A stretch of DNA of 64,000 nt from Symbiodinium kawagutii (lineage: Eukaryota; Sar; Dinophyceae; Suessiales; Symbiodiniaceae). Below, in pieces: positions 51,940-62,069 of this stretch. Position numbers and translations under genes: made by a program. The stretch spans positions 157,583 to 221,582 of the forward strand of contig VSDK01011212.1 in assembly GCA_009767595.1 (NCBI GenBank), written 5' to 3'. Numbering within the stretch: position 1 is the first letter of the stretch; each line of letters begins with the position of its first letter. The notes beneath the pieces are model-generated. The model ran no database searches, had not been told where the DNA came from, and saw only the letters and a list, made by a program, of their open reading frames with translations.

Positions 51940-52300
51940 GAGTTAAAAGATATGTGTAGGACGCGCTAAGAAAAGGGAACGCTGGTAGATTCTTGGGTGT
52001 AGATTGTTGCTTGCTACAGCATCATTGCTGACTACAGCGTCATGTCGACTTTCCAACTAATTACTAAGTGGGATGAACGTCCAAGCGACGTTGCTCTCCT
52101 TGTTTGCTGTTGGTTGCTACTAAAGGACTGGTGTTCTGCATTGTTACTGCTTTCTTTGTTGATGATTGTCATACTTGGTCTTTTGATTCTTGTCGATGTT
52201 TTGATCGTTGTTTGGTGCTGCTGTTGTTGGTGTTGCTGTGTTTTTGCTTCCCGTGCATTTCCTTTGCAATTTGTTTTGTTCCTGTTTCAGTTGCTGCTGC
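51940..52300 (+). other. No clear gene
   Basis: ATG at 52042 opens MSTFQLITKWDERPSDVALL but soon passes into hydrophobic simple sequence. Confidence 0.25.
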
Positions 52301-52307
52301 TGTTGGT

Positions 52308-52316
52308 GTTGTTGGT

Positions 52317-52406
<90 letters not shown>

Positions 52407-52442
52407 GCTGCTTCTGTTGTGATTGTTGTGATTGTTGTTGTT
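52308..52442. repeat. (GTTGTC)n then (GTT)n
   Basis: About seven GTTGTC units followed by about fourteen GTT units. The long Leu, Val, Cys, Gln and Thr frames drawn over it on both strands are artefacts. Confidence 0.95.
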
Positions 52443-52488
52443 TCTTCATGTTCAAGGCGATGTGACACTTGAACCGTTTTGTCGCTTC

Positions 52489-52600
52489 AGGGGAGAGCTT
52501 CGTGACAAGTGGGAGAAGCGCAAGAAGCGCAAGCAACACTTGCAACGGCATCGTGAAGGGCAAAGTGAGGCCTGCAGCTGCTTCCGCCAGAGTCCAGATG
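52489..52600 (+). other. Basic exon-like frame cut by a C element
   Basis: Behind CTTCAG|GGG the frame reads ELRDKWEKRKKRKQHLQRHR then SEACSCFRQSP up to the C insertion at 52601. The empty site would continue DDPFLRYPSRVA and stop, so the element seems to have hit the last exon of a gene. Confidence 0.3.
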
Positions 52601-52713
52601 GCTATGGGTCAAGCAGTTAATCAACCAAATAATGGGGGATTTCCACCAACAACAATAGGGAAAACAATGGTTGACCGGGGGGGAACCAGGGGTACGGGGT
52701 TTTGACCCACAGC
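52601..52713. mobile_element. Family C element with CAGATG duplication
   Basis: GCTATGGGTCAAGCAG and GGTTTTGACCCACAGC; CAGATG exactly at 52595-52600 and 52714-52719. Confidence 0.92.
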
Positions 52714-52719
52714 CAGATG

Positions 52720-53315
52720 ATCCATTCTTGCGATACCCTTCACGTGTTGCTTAATGAATGTAAATTCTATACGTAATTCTGGGATAAAGACAGGTAAAGA
52801 TACTACTGTATATGTTGAAGTGATGGGTGTTTGACATTTGACCATACGTGAACCCACACACACACATAGAATATGTACATGTATTTTTGTCGCGTCTTCA
52901 TAGATTACATCCACGCACATATCACCATGTGAAGAGTCTTGAAGCAACTGCAAGATTCACCGCACCAATGGCGCTCCACGGCAACAAAATCACCCTCTGA
53001 ACAAAACGTCAAGAAAAACGTGATTTACTGTATGTGCTTATAGACATATACATACATGCGCATTTGTATTGTATGTTTTTTCATATCTACATGTATTTAT
53101 TTAGTTACTTACTCATTTACATATGCATGTGTTTACTATACACGTTTGGACACATGCCATAATTGGTATTAAACCAAACCGGTGATTTCCCCCTTCAATC
53201 AACCAATCCAGTTCCAGGTTTTACCATACCAAATCAATCATGAAGCACCAGCTATTGGTTACTAGCTTTGAACCATAGCTATTTGACTCTGGTAAACCAA
53301 CAAATATAACAGTGG
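52720..53315. other. No gene seen
   Basis: AT-rich with (CA)n at 52855-52867 and TATTTA-rich sequence. Confidence 0.45.
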
Positions 53316-53317
53316 AA

Positions 53318-53395
53318 AATCACCATTTTTCAAAGGAAACCCTGGGAAAGCAGCTATCAATGGTGGATTCTCCATTGCCATGTTGCTGTACCAGA
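53318..53395. mobile_element. Family E element
   Basis: GTGGAAAATCACCATTTTTC and AATGGTGGATTCTCCATTGC form imperfect inverted ends around GGAAACCCTGGGAAAG. Confidence 0.5.
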
Positions 53396-53399
53396 GGGT

Positions 53400-53725
53400 A
53401 TTTTGTTTCATCGACCCTTGCGTCCTTGGCAAGGCTGCCCCTCAACAGCCCATGAACCAATCAGGGGGGCAGTAAGTCGCTCGCTCGGGCCTGCTTCCTC
53501 TCAAGCTGTTGTTGGTGCCGTGGCTCTTTGTGGCAAGATATGGGTTGACCCGAACCATTGTCTTAGTGGTTTGTAGCTTGACAACCAGCTGGTTGAACTA
53601 AGGAGTACCAAAGGGAACAGCCATTGTTTCAATGGTTTTTGTTCGGATGATGTGAGATGATGGGCTCAACCAAAACGAATAGCTACATCTGCTATAACTG
53701 GTAGTTACCCTATATGGGTGGTTCT
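53400..53725. other. No clear gene; D scrap
   Basis: CTATAACTGGTAGTTACCCTA at 53691 is the core of a family D element without ends. Confidence 0.4.
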
Positions 53726-53729
53726 CTAA

Positions 53730-53900
53730 GAAAGTGCCCAAAACGAATCCCAGGGTCATGATGAGTCCTTGGCGAAGGATCGGGCCCGAACCTTGCAGTT
53801 GCGAGCCAGGAGCCTCCGGCTGTCCGGCCCTGTTTTTCTGGATCTGGTCTGCGAGATATCCCGGAGGCAGGGCAAGGCATTGGACAAGCAGGAACTTTGA
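53730..53900 (+). other. Strong exon-like frame, unrecognised
   Basis: ESQGHDESLAKDRARTLQLR then RSLRLSGPVFLDLVCEISRR and GKALDKQEL, TGA at 53898. Charged, helix-like and very natural. No ATG, so probably an internal or last exon. Followed 25 bp later by a C dimer. Confidence 0.4.
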
Positions 53901-53924
53901 GATGTGGAAACTACGAAATGGCGA

Positions 53925-54128
53925 GCTGGGTCAATATTAACCAACCAACCAAAGGTTTAGCTGGTTAATAATAGGGGATAACAACTAGCAACTATAGGGA
54001 TATAGCAGCTATATATGGCTATGGGTCAATATGAACAACCAAATCATGGAGGACAAAAACCAACTATTTTATAGGGAAAACAATGGGTAGTGATGGGGAA
54101 CCAGGGGTACAGGGTTTTGACCCACTGC
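53925..54128. mobile_element. Family C dimer
   Basis: A worn first monomer (GCTGGGTCAATATTAACC...) leads through TATAGCAGCTATATATG into a complete second monomer (54018-54128, GCTATGGGTCA...TTGACCCACTGC). Confidence 0.75.
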
Positions 54129-54148
54129 CAAATCTTACACATCATGTG

Positions 54149-54249
54149 GTGGTTTCTCAAAATAGGGGATCCCAAAAATTGGCTGGTTCATTGCTTTGAA
54201 TGATTAAACAACTGGATGATTTGGGGGTACCCCTATTCTCAGAAACCTT
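54149..54249. mobile_element. Family B element
   Basis: GTGGTTTCTCAAAATAGGGG and CCTATTCTCAGAAACCTT; CATGTG on the left, CATGTA on the right. Confidence 0.88.
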
Positions 54250-54259
54250 CATGTAATGA

Positions 54260-54775
54260 TATAACAATTTCTTCTTGACACTTGATTACACAGTTTTGTG
54301 ATGTAAACATATAAAGTTACCAAGTTCGACCTTTCAAGCATGATATAACCATCACGTATTAACATTTAGGATCATCATGTTCTCACTTGTTGTGAATCCC
54401 TGTTATCAATTAACAGTTGGGTTTCATTTGTGGGCAAGACATCATGATGGCGGTTCAACGTAATATCACAAAACCAATGGGGATGTGCACGAGGACGACA
54501 GTGTCTGGCAAAAATGGTGCTTGATGATCTGACCGCCAAGGATCATGCAACCCACAGAGACACCAGGGTTACCGATACTCAAACGTGGTTGATGAGGATT
54601 TTCTAGCGCGCACTGTGGACACTTGGACGAGTCATGTCCTAGCGGCTCGAATCTTTGTGTCATCAAGAGTTTTGTGTCATCAAGACTTTGCCAATATCTT
54701 GATTTGAGGGGCTATTACATGGGTTCTTGGGGTTGCTTTAGACCAATTCCGAAGCTGAAACTGGACTAGTAATCA
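54260..54775. other. No clear gene
   Basis: GC-richer part at 54480-54660 has frames on both strands (minus: SKCPQCALENPHQPRLSIGN); not decisive. Confidence 0.3.
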
Positions 54776-54777
54776 TT

Positions 54778-54829
54778 AGCAAATGGTTGGTCGACTAATA
54801 TTGTACGTAGGGTTGAAACCGCCAACCGG
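54778..54829. mobile_element. Family A right half
   Basis: AAATGGTTGGTCGACTAATA and GGTTGAAACCGCCAACCGG. Confidence 0.55.
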
Positions 54830-54846
54830 TGGAGGGTGAGTAATTG

Positions 54847-54956
54847 GCTATGGGTCAATATGAAGCAACCAATAATAGTGGTTATTTCCCAGCCAACTAT
54901 AGGGAAACCAATGGTTAATGATGGGGAGCCAGGGGTACAGGGTTTTGACCCACAGC
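54847..54956. mobile_element. Family C element with (T/C)AATTG duplication
   Basis: GCTATGGGTCAATATGAA and GGTTTTGACCCACAGC; TAATTG left, CAATTG right. Confidence 0.9.
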
Positions 54957-54964
54957 CAATTGGT

Positions 54965-56045
54965 TGTCCCTTTGCATGTCGCTTGCCAGCGCGATGTCAT
55001 CCCGTTGCGATCCGTTGCTGCTCTCGCAGGTGTTAGCGAGTGTTCAGGCTGCACGGCGAGATGTAGAACAAGGTGCGGGAATCGGGCAAGGCTTAGGGAA
55101 GGTTACTTGAGGTTGGTTTCTAGATGAGTTACAGTAGGTTGATTGGTTTCTGGGTGGATCCAGTTACGAATTAGCAGTCAAGTCAGCAGTTAATTTGTTA
55201 GTTGTTTGCTATTCGTTTGTCGGTTTGTCGATTATAATGTATGCAGTTTGTCAGTCAGTTGGATAGTGAGCTAATTCCTGAGTTTATGACTCATGTAGAC
55301 CAATCGTAAATTGATTAGCTGCCTGGTTTGTTGTCATGTGTGTGTGTTGCACAGCACTGATTTGCGCGCACGTCATGCAGATCATCAGTTGATGACATAA
55401 TGACATCTCATCATTGTAATATGCGTTCAAACAGCACAGAACGGGCATGTTCAGCAATGTCAACACTTCTTAGTACTTTTTCCTTGTTTGCAAATATCAC
55501 ACTCCAAAATTTTAGGTAGTTGGAAACTCACCGTGACACTTGACATTGGTGGATGTTGGCTTGGAGAACAGGTCTGCAGGTTTTGGTTGCATCATGTACG
55601 TGCTGGCTTACCCCTCCAAACCGTAACCCTTCAGGAATGGATAGGTTTCCAGTTGGGGTTACTGCTCACAATGATTCCATCATACTGACACCAAGTTAGA
55701 GAGAACTTAGAGATCTTGGGAGTACAGCTGGTTGCCCAGAACTCACTTGGACCGATGGAAATGGACATTTGCTGGTGCAGGGACTATCAATTTGTGCCGG
55801 GAGCCAGAAATGTTATGCGGTTACTAGTGAACAAGCGACGAGAAGAGGGAGCCCCCGTGGAGCTTGGTCGGAAGGCATTATTTGTCAACTAGTTAGCTTG
55901 TCAGTTAGTTTATGGCCCATAAAGTTGTTTGTTTGTTAGATGGTCACTTAGTCACCTGGTTATTTCGTTACTCAGTTAGTTGGTTGGTTAGTGAGTTCCT
56001 TCGTTCGTGAGGCAGTTGGTGAAACAGTTAGATGGCTCGTTACTT
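54965..56045. repeat. GTTAGTTGGTT-type degenerate field, no clear gene
   Basis: AGTTAGTT, GTCAGTTAG and GTTGGTTAG words at 55085-55275 and 55885-56045. Between them short open frames only (for example 55488-55688). Confidence 0.4.
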
Positions 56046-56049
56046 GGGA

Positions 56050-56172
56050 AGAGCTGGGTCACTAGTTAGTGGTGAGGTACCGGGTGTGTTAGTTGGCTAC
56101 TATTGTTCCTTAGCTGGGTCACTGGTTAGTGGTAAGTACTGGGTTTGTTAGGTTGTTAGTTGGCTACTTAGT
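56050..56172. repeat. 60-bp tandem duplication
   Basis: AGCTGGGTCACTAGTTAGTGG at 56052 repeats as AGCTGGGTCACTGGTTAGTGG at 56112. Confidence 0.8.
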
Positions 56173-56329
56173 GAATGGATGAGGCCTGTCAGTGCTCGAC
56201 CCGCCTGAGGCGTTTGCAGCTCATTGGAGAGGGCCGCTCAATGAAGCAAGAGGGGCGTGTTGCAGGGCCAGAAACCAGCAGCCTGAGGTGTTCGATGTAA
56301 GCTACAGATTATGTATACAAGCTACAGAA

Positions 56330-56430
56330 GTCGATTCATAAGCCATTCAAGTATAGTTATATCTACCATTTGCCGGGTAGTTATCCTAGGTATACACCAA
56401 CTTGGCTAACGTTTGGGGGACCCACCTTGC
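56330..56430. mobile_element. Family D element, left end lost
   Basis: CATAAGCCATTCAAGTATAGTTATA, GGTAGTTATCCTAGG and TTTGGGGGACCCACCTTG. Confidence 0.7.
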
Positions 56431-56434
56431 AACT

Positions 56435-57270
56435 ATGGTAGGATAGAATTACCTGTTACGAGTAGCTAATTAAACCTTGCTTCATCACCTCTTCGTGGCC
56501 TAAGGGTTGCAAGCTTTGGGTACGAACTAGTGGCATAGATGGTTCTCAAAAGGAGGTTGTTCTAGCTCTATCATTGCTGGCCCTGTGCGGTGCCAGGGGA
56601 TGGGGCACAGTTCCGCACCAATGTGCAATCGCATTCAGCTGGCTAAGGGCCCGATTCTTGTTTATCAATCTTAATGATTCTTGATTCTACCCTTTTTGAT
56701 GTTGCTTGGTGATTCTTGTTTTACACCTTGGTTGATGGCTTATTGTGGCCGTTTGTCCCTTTTTACAGTATCCCTTTCTAGTGTTTATGGTGTCATGGCT
56801 CCTACAGAGTCGGCTTCGACATTGGGCCCATGGGTGCGATGAGAGTCCTATGGGCTGGTCGCTTCAGATCTGTCACAATCTCTGATGGCTGCTGTAACCT
56901 GTAATGAGTGCTTGGGGGTAAGTGTTCATATATTGATGGGCTAATTTTGCTTGGGATTATACCTCTTGGTTTCTTGCGACTGTCGTTGATTGATTATTGT
57001 AGGATCCACCTTTCATTTTCCAAGAACATAGAATACTGTAGTGACTTCTCAAGAATTCTGAACTTTTGAGTAGATGTTGTGATTGTGATATACGTCACCA
57101 ACCCTGAAACTAGGAGTTATGCATAAGCAAAAGTTTCCATTCAACCAAACATGCTTGTTCAATAGGGAAACCAACAACTCCGCTGGTACTCCACTTTAGG
57201 ATCTACAAACATGCGAGACGGGAATGTTTGCAGTTCATCACTGAGTGGTATTTTTTCAGTGATGGCTCGT
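56435..57270. other. No clear gene
   Basis: Unique-looking; TGATTCTTG words repeat at 56676-56720. Confidence 0.4.
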
Positions 57271-57274
57271 ATAA

Positions 57275-57805
57275 GTCCCGCGGCGTTCGAAATCAAAAGC
57301 CCCCTTCGTTGAAGAGCTTTATTTGAAGATGTCGGTTTGGCTTGCGCACTTCCCAAAGTTCAAGCTACAGTGCTTCCCTGCCAATTATGGTCATGGCATA
57401 TATCATGGCCAGAAGTCCCACCATGGCTACAGCAACCAGATGAATGTCTGTGACAGTAAGTCAGCAATGTTTTTGGACTTCCCGGTGATGCAACATGCAA
57501 GCAGCTACCGGGAGAGAATGCATTTCATGGTGGCATTTCTTTTCCAGAGCACTTGGACATACCACTTACTTGTAGCAAGAGATTGACAGGTATGGTATTC
57601 AAGTCCCTTCTATCTGGGCGATGATGACGGAAATGAGCGGGTCTGTGACAACCTTGTTACTCAGAAAGTTACACATTTCGACCATGCCAATGTCCAGAAA
57701 CTGTCTCAATATCTCAACCAATCTGATTTCCTAACCGGCGGTTTCAAATCAACAGCGGCTGTGAACAACCAGCTGTTTCATGAGCTGATGGATGAATTGA
57801 AGTGA
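57275..57805 (+). CDS. Unrecognised gene segment, two in-frame coding blocks
   Basis: Block 1 (57275-57583): KAPFVEELYLKMSVWLAHFP, FPANYGHGIYHGQKSHHGYS, SKSAMFLDFPVMQHASSYRE. Block 2 (57587-57802): QVWYSSPFYLGDDDGNERVC, KVTHFDHANVQKLSQYLNQS, GGFKSTAAVNNQLFHELMDE then TGA. They share a frame, parted only by one TGA and GACAG|G, which fits an acceptor, so a short intron whose donor I cannot fix is likely. Block 2 has no ATG. ATG at 57329 is the first start. The strongest unrecognised coding signal in the window; no family assigned. Confidence 0.5.
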
Positions 57806-57856
57806 TCATTTGTTGTTCCGGCATGGGCGCTGAACCATCTAATATTAGGATGGTAG

Positions 57857-57957
57857 ATGGTCTTTCTCAAAAAAAATGGGGTACCCAGTTTTAAGAGCCA
57901 TTCATATTAGTAAACCAAACCATTTCTGGGTACCCCAAACTGGCTGAAGAAACCACC
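57857..57957. mobile_element. Family B element
   Basis: GGTCTTTCTCAAAAAAAATGGGGTACCC, AGTAAACCAAACCATTTCTGG, GAAGAAACCACC. Lies 50 bp past the stop of the preceding gene segment. Confidence 0.75.
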
Positions 57958-58106
57958 CGATTGCTTCCCCTAAACCGCCATCGGTTGCCCGGTTGCAACG
58001 GGGCAGCAGGGGGACCCATAGATGACTTGCCGAGGCCTTGGCAGTGCAGCTCGCTTTGCTGTTGGGCGCTGATGCCATTGTGGTGCTGTCGGCGTTGCAA
58101 GGCCAC

Positions 58107-58275
58107 GGAGCTAGTGACCCCGTGGAGATGTCAAGGGATGGCCATGATGGGATCTCTGATTCGATACGGAGCTACTCCGTGGAGATGTAACCGGTTGCCA
58201 TGATGGGATCGATTCTAGACGGAGCTACTCAGTGGAGATGTCAGTTGCCATGGTGGGATCTGGATCGATTCGAAT
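58107..58275. repeat. Three-copy 53-62-bp tandem repeat
   Basis: GGAGCTA(C/G)T...GTGGAGATGT...TGCCATG(A/G)TGGGATC recurs three times in GC-rich sequence. Frames across it are open but change between copies. Confidence 0.8.
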
Positions 58276-58499
58276 CGGTGATCTTGATGATCAGCAAACT
58301 GGTTCACAGGCAAGCTCACAGGCAGGGACAGATAAACTGGTACTTTCTCGTGTAAATTACCAGCAGTTTTCAGGAATGTTGACCAGGGGCATGGCGCCTG
58401 GTCCACCGGTTTGGCGATACCTAGGGGCGAGAAGCACATCTAATCATCGGCTTCCTACTGAGTTGACATGTTGGGGCCAACTATTGATGGGACGCTTTA

Positions 58500-58599
58500 C
58501 TGCTTGGTGGTTTGAAACATGTTTTGTTTTCCCTAGTAGTTATTGACCAATGGTTAGTTGACTAACATTTTTCATAGGGGTGGTTCAACCACCAACCAG
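58500..58599. mobile_element. Family A element, near-consensus
   Basis: CTGCTTGGTGGTTTGAAACATG, TTTTCCCTAGTAGTTATTGACCAATGG, GGGGTGGTTCAACCACCAACCAG. 100 bp. Confidence 0.88.
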
Positions 58600-58604
58600 T
58601 ATAT

Positions 58605-59310
58605 CTCTTAGGACTAGATTTCATAAGGTATTGGTATTGCTGCATGTTTGACCATATTGGTATATGACTATATTTCTTATGGTATTGGTGAATGTTTGAC
58701 CCACTTCATCCCTGGTTGGTGCAGCATTGCTGGGCCAGCCACAGACCACTCCCAAGGCATCGAGCATCGGGGGCTCCCATGGGCAATCATGAAAGATCCA
58801 AGTTGATCATGCCTTGTTAAGTTGTTTTTTTTCGGATTGGTTTGAATGGATCCCAAGAGAAATTCATAGAAATACATTTTACTTAATTTACTTTGAAAGA
58901 GTAAGGAGCAAGACCCAACAACTCACGCTGGAGGCAATTTGACAGACAACCAGGGAGCTGAAATTTAGGACGCTACCCATCAACTCAGCTCTGTCATTGT
59001 AGCTCACCTTTTTGGTACTGTAAATTCCAAGCCAAAAGCACAAATCTCTACCAATAGTAATTATGAATGAGCCAGTAACAAACATTTAACTATGGCCTAT
59101 CAACCATCCATGAACGATGGTGAATGTCCGTTAACTATTAGTAAACCAGTCAACCAAGAAGCATCCACAGATCTACAAAGAGTCTTTGTTCTGGTAATCA
59201 CTAAGGCAGTCGATTGAGGCTACTCTGCTTCAAAGTGTTCTGGACCTCTTCTGTGCGCAGGGAAGAACTTGCTTAGCTACAAGTGTCAGTGGTAGGTGCC
59301 CGCTGCTGGG
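58605..59310. other. No clear gene
   Basis: Minus frame 58677-58877 overlaps a GC-richer patch (58715-58790). Otherwise AT-rich. Confidence 0.35.
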
Positions 59311-59319
59311 GGTACATGT

Positions 59320-59448
59320 ATGATGCATCGAGTCATCGAAAGATCCCGTGGCCTTTGGGCGCCACTGTTTCACTCCCACGTCGCAACAGGAGAAGGCAAT
59401 GACACTCTTCGTCCGGAAGACGGGGCCCGTGCTGCCTGTGGCCTGTGA
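59320..59448 (+). CDS. Short ORF, 42 codons
   Basis: ATGATG start: MMHRVIERSRGLWAPLFHSH then ATGEGNDTLRPEDGARAACG, TGA. GC-rich and protein-like; might be an exon joined to 59471-59668 (same strand, 22 bp later). A 100-codon minus frame overlaps. Confidence 0.28.
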   Translation: MMHRVIERSRGLWAPLFHSHVATGEGNDTLRPEDGARAACGL

Positions 59449-59470
59449 TGCTACACTCTGACCGAGAAGT

Positions 59471-59668
59471 ATGAAAAGTATGCTGATATGGATACGATAT
59501 GGATACGGGTCATTGGTACTGTACTCATCCAAGGTTTACGGAATGGATGAACATCAGCTCGATCAGTTTGGCAATCTATCAGACGGCTCAGCACTGTTCG
59601 GGGTACGGGTGCCCTGGAATGTGAGCCAGGTGTACCAGGGTAAGCGTCAGATCCCCTTGCTTCGGTGA
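59471..59668 (+). CDS. Small hypothetical ORF, 65 codons
   Basis: ATG start: MKSMLIWIRYGYGSLVLYSS, MDEHQLDQFGNLSDGSALFG, VRVPWNVSQVYQGKRQIPLL. A GG|GTAAGC donor-like site at about 59640 would end the exon after ...QVYQG. Unrecognised. Confidence 0.35.
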   Translation: MKSMLIWIRYGYGSLVLYSSKVYGMDEHQLDQFGNLSDGSALFGVRVPWNVSQVYQGKRQIPLLR

Positions 59669-59669
59669 T

Positions 59670-60228
59670 CGGCAGCTCAGTGGCCACCCAACTTGGGCAA
59701 GGGGTGATCGTGCAATCAAGGCCCTACTGTGGAGAAACCCTTTGACCCATTAATCCATTGACAAACATCTGATGATCTTGGACTTCCCTTACAAAATAAA
59801 GCCTAGAACGCCCATATCAGTTCTTAGCTTGCTATCCGACGCTATCAGTTTTGTATGAATGCACATTCAGATTATATAGCAAAAATGAAGAAATCATGGG
59901 CGAAGTTGCATCAAGGGCTGTCGTTTCCTGTGAGCCAAGGGCCTTAAACATGAAGGATGGCAAGTCTTCCGCAGTAGCCTGATACCAAAAGCAACCCCCG
60001 TGAGGCTCATTTGCTTGAGATCTGGACCAGATTGAATTGGGTGGTTCCCGAATTTGCATGACCCTTTCGGATACCGCAACAGCCTGTGAAGTCCTGCTAA
60101 AGTACTTGTGATTGCATGATCATTTGATTCCAAGCACATATACATGTGTTAGTACAGGTATGTCTACATGATATGTATTTGGGACCAACATTTGAGCCAT
60201 GAAACAATGGCTCTTCGGTTGTTTTACA
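59670..60228. other. No clear gene
   Basis: Minus frames 59832-60145 of doubtful value; nothing else. Confidence 0.35.
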
Positions 60229-60231
60229 AAT

Positions 60232-60341
60232 ATGGTGGTTTCTCAAGTATGGGTGCCCCCAAATCATCTATTCTTCACAATTTAGAGCAATAGACCAATC
60301 CTTGCGAGGGTCCTCAGGCCGAAGAAACCCAGAAACCACCT
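60232..60341. mobile_element. Family B element
   Basis: ATGGTGGTTTCTCAAGTATGGGTGCCCCC and GAAGAAACCCAGAAACCACC; the right end carries a small internal duplication. Confidence 0.75.
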
Positions 60342-60439
60342 CTACAGTGGTGATCATTACAGTTGCCTAGAGCCCCTACGGAGTGGTAGCGACGGCTGAG
60401 ATTTGTTGGTGGCCCATCTTGGTATCACCGGCCGTTGCA

Positions 60440-60560
60440 CGAGTTATACCCCCCGTAATAGAATTATGACCTACAGGTCTATCATCGCCCTAGTTATATC
60501 CAAAGAGACAATATGGGTGTTAAACCCTATGGTTCAACGGTGTATGCACACAAGGTGGTT
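60440..60560. repeat. GTTATACCCCCCGTAATA repeat relatives
   Basis: ATCATCGCCCTAGTTATA and GTTATACCCCCCGTA here recur at 60681-60800 as ATCATCGCCCTAGTGATA and GTAACCCCCCGTA; possibly a diverged D-like element interrupted by the B copy between them. Confidence 0.4.
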
Positions 60561-60574
60561 GATGATCATGGGCT

Positions 60575-60680
60575 GGGTGTTTCTCAAGCCGTGAGGACCT
60601 CCCACTTATCATCCTTTCTTCGCCATTTAAAGCAATAAGCCAACCAGAACTCCCCAAACTGGCTAGGTCGAAACCACCAG
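60575..60680. mobile_element. Family B element, diverged
   Basis: GGGTGTTTCTCAAGCCGTGAGG, TATCATCCTTTCTTCGCCATTTAAAGCAA, GGTCGAAACCACCAG. Confidence 0.6.
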
Positions 60681-60904
60681 ATCATCGCCCTAGTGATAAG
60701 CTGAGTTAACCTATGGCAGTTGCCCTAGTTGTAACCCCCCGTAGTATAGGTATAAGTTCTAACCTTTAGTTGTACCATAGCCCGTAGCCCTAGTTATGAC
60801 CGAAGTTAACTAGGGGTAATACTTGTTGATACCTACATAACCTGAGGTAAACCCCCAGTTTCCAGTAGTAGTAATAGCGGTTTCTATTACTACTCGGGGT
60901 AAAC

Positions 60905-61135
60905 GGATCATGCCCATTTGGGGTATCGCTCTGCAAGCTCCTAGCGCTCGTGAGCGCTGAAGGAGCTTCCACGGACACAAAGCGCCCTGCGAGCTCGCTT
61001 GGCGGCCACAGGTGCGTTATGGGATCGGATGTGGCCATGGGCACCCACCATGGGAAAAAAGACATGGAGATTCGTAGGGGCCACCACCAAGTACTGTCAG
61101 TAGTTCGTTTGTCAAGGGCTCATTCCAATTTTTGA
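60905..61135 (+). other. GC-rich exon-like island
   Basis: Plus: EGASTDTKRPASSLGGHRCV then MGTHHGKKDMEIRRGHHQVL. Minus: SDPITHLWPPSELAGRFVSV. Both natural; strand undecided. Confidence 0.25.
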
Positions 61136-61262
61136 TCCTTTTCTTTGGCCCCACCTATAGTTCATGATTATGATTCGCGGTGGCTAACAATGGGTGACCA
61201 CAATCTTGAAGTATCAAAGGCTGTTGTTATGGGGATACCCATTCATTGCCAAGTTATATCAA

Positions 61263-61385
61263 CTGGTTGTTGGTTTCAAACATTTTGCTTATTGTCCCAA
61301 ATGTAGTTATTCACAAGTGGTCAAATGGTGTTTTTTTGGTGCATATTTATTTTTGATGCCGGGGTGGTGAAGCACCGCCAACCAG
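61263..61385. mobile_element. Family A element
   Basis: CTGGTTGTTGGTTTCAAACA, GTAGTTATTCACAAGTGGTCAAATGG, GTGGTGAAGCACCGCCAACCAG. Confidence 0.75.
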
Positions 61386-61467
61386 TGATGCTTCCTACAT
61401 GTTTGTCAATAGCGTAACTGATTAAGTTGCATTTGATCATGTATCATACTTAACTATCAACATTGTC

Positions 61468-61540
61468 AGAAGTTTGGGAAGGGAATGGAAGGGATCATCC
61501 TGGTGGCTTAAGTTTGTCAGGATGATCTCCCCAAACTTCT
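61468..61540. repeat. Interrupted inverted repeat
   Basis: AGAAGTTTGGG and GATCATCCTG (61468-61502) pair with CAGGATGATC and CCCAAACTTCT (61518-61540). The sequence lies in a 62-codon frame (61474-61662). Confidence 0.75.
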
Positions 61541-61640
61541 GCCGCTGGTACCCTCCGGTCTCCCTCCGGTCCCCCTCCAACCAGACCCGCCGGGAGAAAC
61601 CCCAGCCATGGGATTGCACGCATGACTCCCTCAACAATTC

Positions 61641-61746
61641 GAGGTTTCTCGTGTCAGTTTGAGGTACCCCAAAAATGGTTGGTTTATAATTATGAATGAT
61701 TGGCGTTGCATGATTTGGAGGGTCCCCTACTTTGAAAAACTACCTC
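61641..61746. mobile_element. Family B element
   Basis: GAGGTTTCTCGTGTCAGTTTGAGG, ATGGTTGGTTTATAATTATGAATG, CCCCTACTTTGAAAAACTACC. Confidence 0.7.
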
Positions 61747-61749
61747 ATT

Positions 61750-61955
61750 TTTGTTGCCGGGACGTTTGGAAGATGTTGCTAACATTTTTGCAGGGGCGGA
61801 AGTACATTGTCAGTTACATTACATTTTTTCTTGTCTTGTAGAGGGTGGGAGAACATGTAGATTACACCCCCTTCAGGTATGTTTGAGAAAGGGGTACGAA
61901 TCTCAGTCATAGACAGTCTAGCTTGTATATAATGCGCAAATATATTTCTACATAC
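61750..61955. other. No gene seen
   Basis: AT-rich, unassigned. Confidence 0.4.
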
Positions 61956-61959
61956 AAAT

Positions 61960-62062
61960 GGTTGTCTCTCAGAATTGGGGACCTCCTAAGTCATCCTTTA
62001 TTAGCCATTTATAGTAATATACCATCCGCAAGGGGGGATCCCCTTTTTTGGGAAACACTCCT
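61960..62062. mobile_element. Family B element
   Basis: GGTTGTCTCTCAGAATTGGGG, AGCCATTTATAGTAATATACC, CCCTTTTTTGGGAAACACTCC. Confidence 0.7.
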
Positions 62063-62069
62063 ATATGCA

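Noticed and set aside
52489-52560. Ribosomal protein eL41-like basic peptide (KWEKRKKRK)
   Set aside because: Only a loose resemblance in basic residues; the flanking sequence does not fit that tiny protein.
52042-52563. Leu-, Val-, Cys-, Gln- and Thr-rich ORFs
   Set aside because: Translations of (GTTGTC)n and (GTT)n in several frames and both strands.
52595-52719. The C element as an intron
   Set aside because: Exact removal would need AT-AG or GC-TG borders, unlike known dinoflagellate splice sites.
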